A DNA stretch of 64,000 nucleotides from Morinoia aosen (lineage: Eukaryota; Arthropoda; Malacostraca; Amphipoda; Talitridae). Shown here in pieces: positions 59,276 to 64,000 of the stretch; within the stretch, counting starts at the first letter, position 1, and every line of letters starts with the position of its first letter. The translations under genes and the position numbers were made by a program. The notes under the pieces are model-generated. The model was given only the letters and a program-made list of their open reading frames with translations. It was not told the origin of the DNA and did no database searches. The DNA is taken from contig CM059579.1 of the NCBI GenBank assembly GCA_030386875.1, positions 15,782,484 to 15,846,483 on the forward strand. The letters run 5' to 3'.

Positions 59276-62200
59276 AGAAAATCCGCATGGCTTCACACGA
59301 CGCTTGCCACCAAAGATGAAACGCTCAACGTTTATCTCGTTAGTGTGAGAACTTCACAGAAGTGCGCCGAAGTCTAGCAGAGGCTAGACGTGTGTGCTTT
59401 ATTTGTCTTGAGCAAAACTCACGGCCGAGAGAGCTACAAAAGGCTGCAATTTGCACCGAACAAACCAATAGTCGAGACTGATGAAAACCACTACAAGTAA
59501 TAATCTGGTTATTGAGTTGCCAACTGGGCCGGCGATATCTGAAATTTACTTCCCAAGACCAACTGCAACTATCTTGCAGCAGCTGATTTTAACTTTGCAG
59601 TCCTGCTCTCTTGCACTTTCACTGTCGTATCTATTGCGAATATATTTTGTATCAGACGACGCGCAGGTAAATCCTTGGGCTCCCTCGGTGTTACATTGTG
59701 TTTAGTGTATTAATGTAACTTACGTGTTGCCTTGTTGTTATAAAAATGTTGTATCATTACATCTTGTGTCTCATTACATGTCTCAATATCATCATTGTGT
59801 CGTTGTAATAGGCATGATTTCAAGAGACTACCTAAAATTATTCACAAGGTTGGAATGTAATATTTTATCAATGGTTGTGCCGGGCCTAAATTTAGTTATG
59901 GTTATCGGCCTCGGTCAGTAGTAGCGTTGCTGTTAGATACCAGTGAGTGACATTTTGCTCTCGGCAAGAAGATGCGACGCCTCCAACTGAAAATTAGGTA
60001 GACAAACCTTTATTGAGATAGAATAAGTTTCTTGTTTAGTTTCGTACCTTCTTTCTTCGGTTTACTGCAATCCTTTTTATCAGCACTTTTACTCATTTCT
60101 TTAACTTTTATCTTGCTTCAAAACTACACTTAGTCTTGCAGTTTTTATGTGCAGTGTGTGGGGACTAACCTTGTGGGTAGATTATCCGTTCCTTAATTTT
60201 ATTCTAGATATCGCTTTTCTCATTCCTCGCTTGGAAGCGCTTTCGTGGTAGTTAGGGAGACTTGAATTAACTTACAATCTAATCAGTCAGTTTTTCACTG
60301 CAAACAATAAATGAATTCGATTCTTTTTATGTTAGGAAATACTCCACAATAGCATGAGTTAACTACAAAACAATACCAAAAAACGTAACAGTTGCACTTA
60401 TTATGATAATACAATATTAAAATAAAACTAACGGGCAGAACATAACAAAGAAAAACACAATTTCGATTAAAATAAGGAAGAATGATATATCTTTGCATGG
60501 TATAACATGATTTGAAAATGTGACGCATAAACAAAGTACGCGAATTACATAACTCAGCATGCTACATTTCGTCCAAGCATAACTGCAAAACAGAAAATGG
60601 CATAATAAGTTGTATCAATACACACCATAATATGACGAATAAAAATTATAAATATTGCGTAGCAGGTGAACAAAGTCAAAACCAGAAAATGTGTGACAAA
60701 ATATATCCAAGTAAAATGTAATGAAACGTGGATAACCGCGACGAACAGAATAAAGCATAAGGAAATTTAATCCCATAGAGTAAGCCATGAAAATACATAA
60801 CAAATCTTACCGTAGCATGGCACAGTTTAAAGCTACTTAGCATGACACCAGATATAATTCTTGAAATAAATGTTGAAACACCTAAGTTGGTTTCTCGAGC
60901 CTCATGTGGTCCTGCATGCCTTCCTGGAAGTATTTGCTGTGCCTGTGCAGAGCTCCCACTATGTTTGCTCATGTCCTGCGCATTACGTACTGAAAATTGT
61001 TCTAGTGATTCAAATTCCCACATCAGCTTTCCATAACTTCATGAATTCCAGCTCCTAAAACAGAATAAATAACCTACTGTGTTCTGTGTTCACACTTTTG
61101 TTGGGTACAATTTAACAGTTCACTTGACTGCAGAAGAAACCTAAAAGCTTTTCTGAGTAACTTTATCTGGCCGACAAAGTTTAGAAGACGCCCTCCCCAA
61201 ATGAGGTGAAGAATTTAATTTGACTGACATGGCGTCACATGACGGATGACGTCTCCTTGAACCCTCGTGTAGCGAAGTCAAGACCTCGAAATGGGCCACT
61301 CATTTTATCTCTCAAGAGAGTTTTGGTCGCCGAGAAAGCGTCACTTGGAGGTAAAACTTTGGACGAGTCTCTTGATGCGAAGTGTCGTCGAGGCCGCAAT
61401 TTTCAAGAAGCGCAAGATGAGTACTCTTGGCTGGAGGAATGGGAGGAGAAGGGAGGATTCGGAGATCCCTGAAATACTAAAAATAAGCCCGTCAAATATC
61501 AAGTACTTTTGTCACTGTGGCATTTTAAAGCGTGAGGGCACGCAAGCCAAATACTGAATAAAAAATAAGTTCGGGCTTAGTTCGCCTTGTGCCACAAATA
61601 TTTTTGGAATTTATTTTGCACAAAATTTTTTTAGAATAATACGTTTTTGTTATTTTGCTACCTAAATTAATTACTTTATCGTGAATGCATCACCACAAGG
61701 TATATGATTATTGCAATTTTGATGAAAAATTTCCAACAAAGAAGCTTCAAAATCTGCTCATACTAAACTCAATACCAAGATCAGCTACCACCAGAATGAA
61801 CATTTAAAGCTCAATTTTTTGTAAGATTTTTGTGCCACATGCAGAAAATTTCGAAATAATTTATTATATAGATAAAAGCAACGAAAGAATCACGATTACG
61901 ATTAAGGGGAGATATCGCCTTTAGGAAGTATTTCTTTAATATTGCACCTAGACCAACGACATTTTATATACTGATAGGAAATGCAATTGGGAATCATTTG
62001 CTGTTGTTAAAATAATTCAATTTTCCCCATATGAAACGCGATATTCATAGAAAACGAGATTTCTGGATGGGTTTTCAAAATGCATCTTCTCCGATAGTTT
62101 TTGAATAAAAGTGATAATTTTAGTATCATTGAATGCGAAAAGACTAGAAGATTTCAAAAACTAGCAAGGCATTCTGAAAACTATAGGTTGAGCTTGAAAA

Positions 62201-63739
62201 AACATAAATGGTCTTCTGTCGTAAAATTTCGAACTATTTGACCTAACAACTTTTGATTGAGAATGAATTTCGAATCGCCATGTTAGTTTTTGGAAAGCCC
62301 ACGTCTTTCCGCATCCAGTGATACCAAAATTATATCTGTAGCTCAAAAACTGTAGGAAGAGATGCATTTTGAAACCCCACATTCCGATCCTCCCAAAAAA
62401 GACATAAACAAAGAAACATAAACAATCTCTATTTTTCTTTATTATAATTGGTTGAGTCAGCTAAGAGCCCTGAAATCATTATACAGTAATAAAGAGACAT
62501 AGGAGGTGGCATAGCAACGTCGCGCTGTGAAGAAAAAACTAAGGGGAGGTGTAACATGATAAAACACCATTTCCCCCTCCCCTCCCCCATCCTTCAAACC
62601 CCCGTAGCATCGGACCCAGTGCACATACGAAGCTAATATTTTCACAGAAGCTTCCTAACAGGTTCGTCTTGCTTTTGAGAATAAAATCGAAACATGAAAA
62701 AATTCAGCCAATTTTTTCAATATTTGGGCGCTATCTCCCTTAAATGAGATTTCAGGTCACTTCTCTCTGTGAGGTGCAGTCAAGTAGTCTGAATTAGTTA
62801 ACAGGAAACTTCACTCAAACTTGATGCTTTGTGAACTTCGGTGGATAAGGAATATTCTAACCAATTTTATTGGTATTTTTGTTATGTGTACTTCACTGCA
62901 GAATTGTCGGATATGTCATTCCACTCAGGCATATATAGTAAATAATTCATATTTCGACAAAAAATTTCAGCCCATAAACGACTAAATATCAAGTTTTGTG
63001 CCTATGGCTCGAATTTAACCTCCGAAACTTCGCACAGTAGTTCGTGATGCGATAACAACGAGCTAAGATTTAAATTTTAATTCGAAAACACCAAATAATT
63101 TAAACCCTTATCGTCAAGTAAATCCAATGCCGTCACTTTAAATTTAATTAAAAATTAACTGCTGCATTACAAACTCGGAACAGCAGCTCTTCCCATAAAT
63201 CCAGTTTGTATTCTTACGAGATGGTTAGTGGAAGTCACGACTGAAATATTAAAATGTGCAAAATTTTATCTACTTCGTTCGTCTCTCACGCTTGATAAAC
63301 GTCAAGACTTTCAATTTTGATGGGACACCTCAATTCAGAAGAAATTATACCTACCAAGTAGGCGAGCTTGGTACGAAATAAATTCGAAAAGAAAAAGAAT
63401 ATCACACCGTTGTCTTGACAATTTCATATTTTGTATTTTTCAGAACGCCGCACAGCAATTCATTCATTCTTACTCCTCATGACGGAGATTAAATTCCTCG
63501 GATTCTTTTCCTCACTTTTGTCTCATAAAAAGGGAAAATATGAAATGAAGGCGCCTCTTGGGGACAACTGCAACAGATCATCATAAACGTCTAGTTCAGC
63601 CGAGCCAAAAGCAGCAAGAGATGCTTCACATTTTCCATATAAGTCTTCCCCAACGCATCAAACGTAAGCTGCCGATGTGATGGCGACTACACAGATTGGA
63701 GCCAATTATATGAGCCCATATACCAGCCCATGCAGGCAT
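59276..63739. other. 4.5 kb of AT-rich DNA without a gene
   Basis: Overlapping open frames on both strands occur at 60676-61058 and 61239-61557 in slightly GC-richer DNA, without domains. A pyrimidine-rich stretch (CCCCCTCCCCTCCCCCATCC) lies at 62574-62593. Confidence 0.45.
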
Positions 63740-64000
63740 GCCCGGTCCAGTAAGCAGACCAGTACACAGGCCAGTATGTACATACATACAGTAGTTCTGT
63801 ATACGACCCAGATTTCAATTCAGTGAATACTCAGCTTTGTGGCCAGTGACCAAGCCAGTCAACTGGCTAAATTACAAACTGGTACATATACAAGTGCACA
63901 CATCAGTGTACAGGACAGTGTAACCAGTGTAAACGTGAGTAAATCGACTGAAATTCTGACCAGTTTATTAACTGGTGCCCAAACCGTTGCGCACATTGGT
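63740..64000. repeat. Degenerate 12-bp CCAGT repeat, runs to window edge
   Basis: CCAGT or its complement ACTGG occurs ten times in about 230 bases. Starts at 63747, 63759, 63771, 63843 and 63855 are all in the same 12-bp phase, and 63924 and 63960 are 36 apart. Individual units are diverged (CCAGTAAGCAGA, CCAGTACACAGG, CCAGTATGTACA). It may continue beyond the window. Confidence 0.55.

Overview
The window looks like gene-free, moderately AT-rich nuclear DNA of a metazoan, most likely an arthropod. The longest reading frame is 199 codons and lies inside a 21-bp tandem array. There is no operon-like packing, rRNA, intact tRNA or CRISPR array. No frame reads as a recognisable host protein. The transposon traces (a Ty3/gypsy-type LTR element, LINE 3' ends with short repeat tails, small foldback elements) and the many minisatellites fit a large intergenic region or a long intron. 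The species cannot be named from this sequence.

The best supported feature is an LTR retrotransposon derivative on the minus strand at 13836-16008. Its two 384-bp LTRs read the same base for base, it is flanked by a 5-bp target duplication (AAAAG), and it keeps a primer binding site and a polypurine tract. Its 1.4-kb interior holds only a frameshifted gag with zinc knuckles, the first residues of reverse transcriptase and the last residues of the pol polyprotein. This points to a defective element moved recently by proteins made elsewhere.

Layout. 1-13.4 kb: AT-rich DNA with local tandem repeats (1709, 2021, 3262, 3764, 10802, 12191, 12890, 13443) and a possible RTE-like tail near 7.7 kb. 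13.8-16.0 kb: the LTR element. 16-26 kb: quiet DNA with one 107-bp inverted-repeat element (20248-20354). 26-33.3 kb: a TA run, a 37-bp array, a 55-bp array, a tRNA-like SINE head next to a LINE 3' end, and a 15-bp array that overlaps an acidic reading frame. 35.2-39.3 kb: two foldback elements and a tandem duplication of about 0.76-0.95 kb, each copy starting at a LINE tail. 42.0-43.3 kb: a 21-bp array followed by an array of alternating 114- and 103-bp units. 46.1 kb: a 54-bp array. 46.4-55.2 kb: quiet. 55.2 kb: another LINE-like tail. 59.1 kb: a 19-bp array. 63.7-64.0 kb: a degenerate 12-bp CCAGT-rich repeat running to the window edge.

No set of genes working together can be described here, because I could not support any intact host gene. 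Exons of a long-intron gene could still be hidden among the short frames; that needs transcript or homology evidence.
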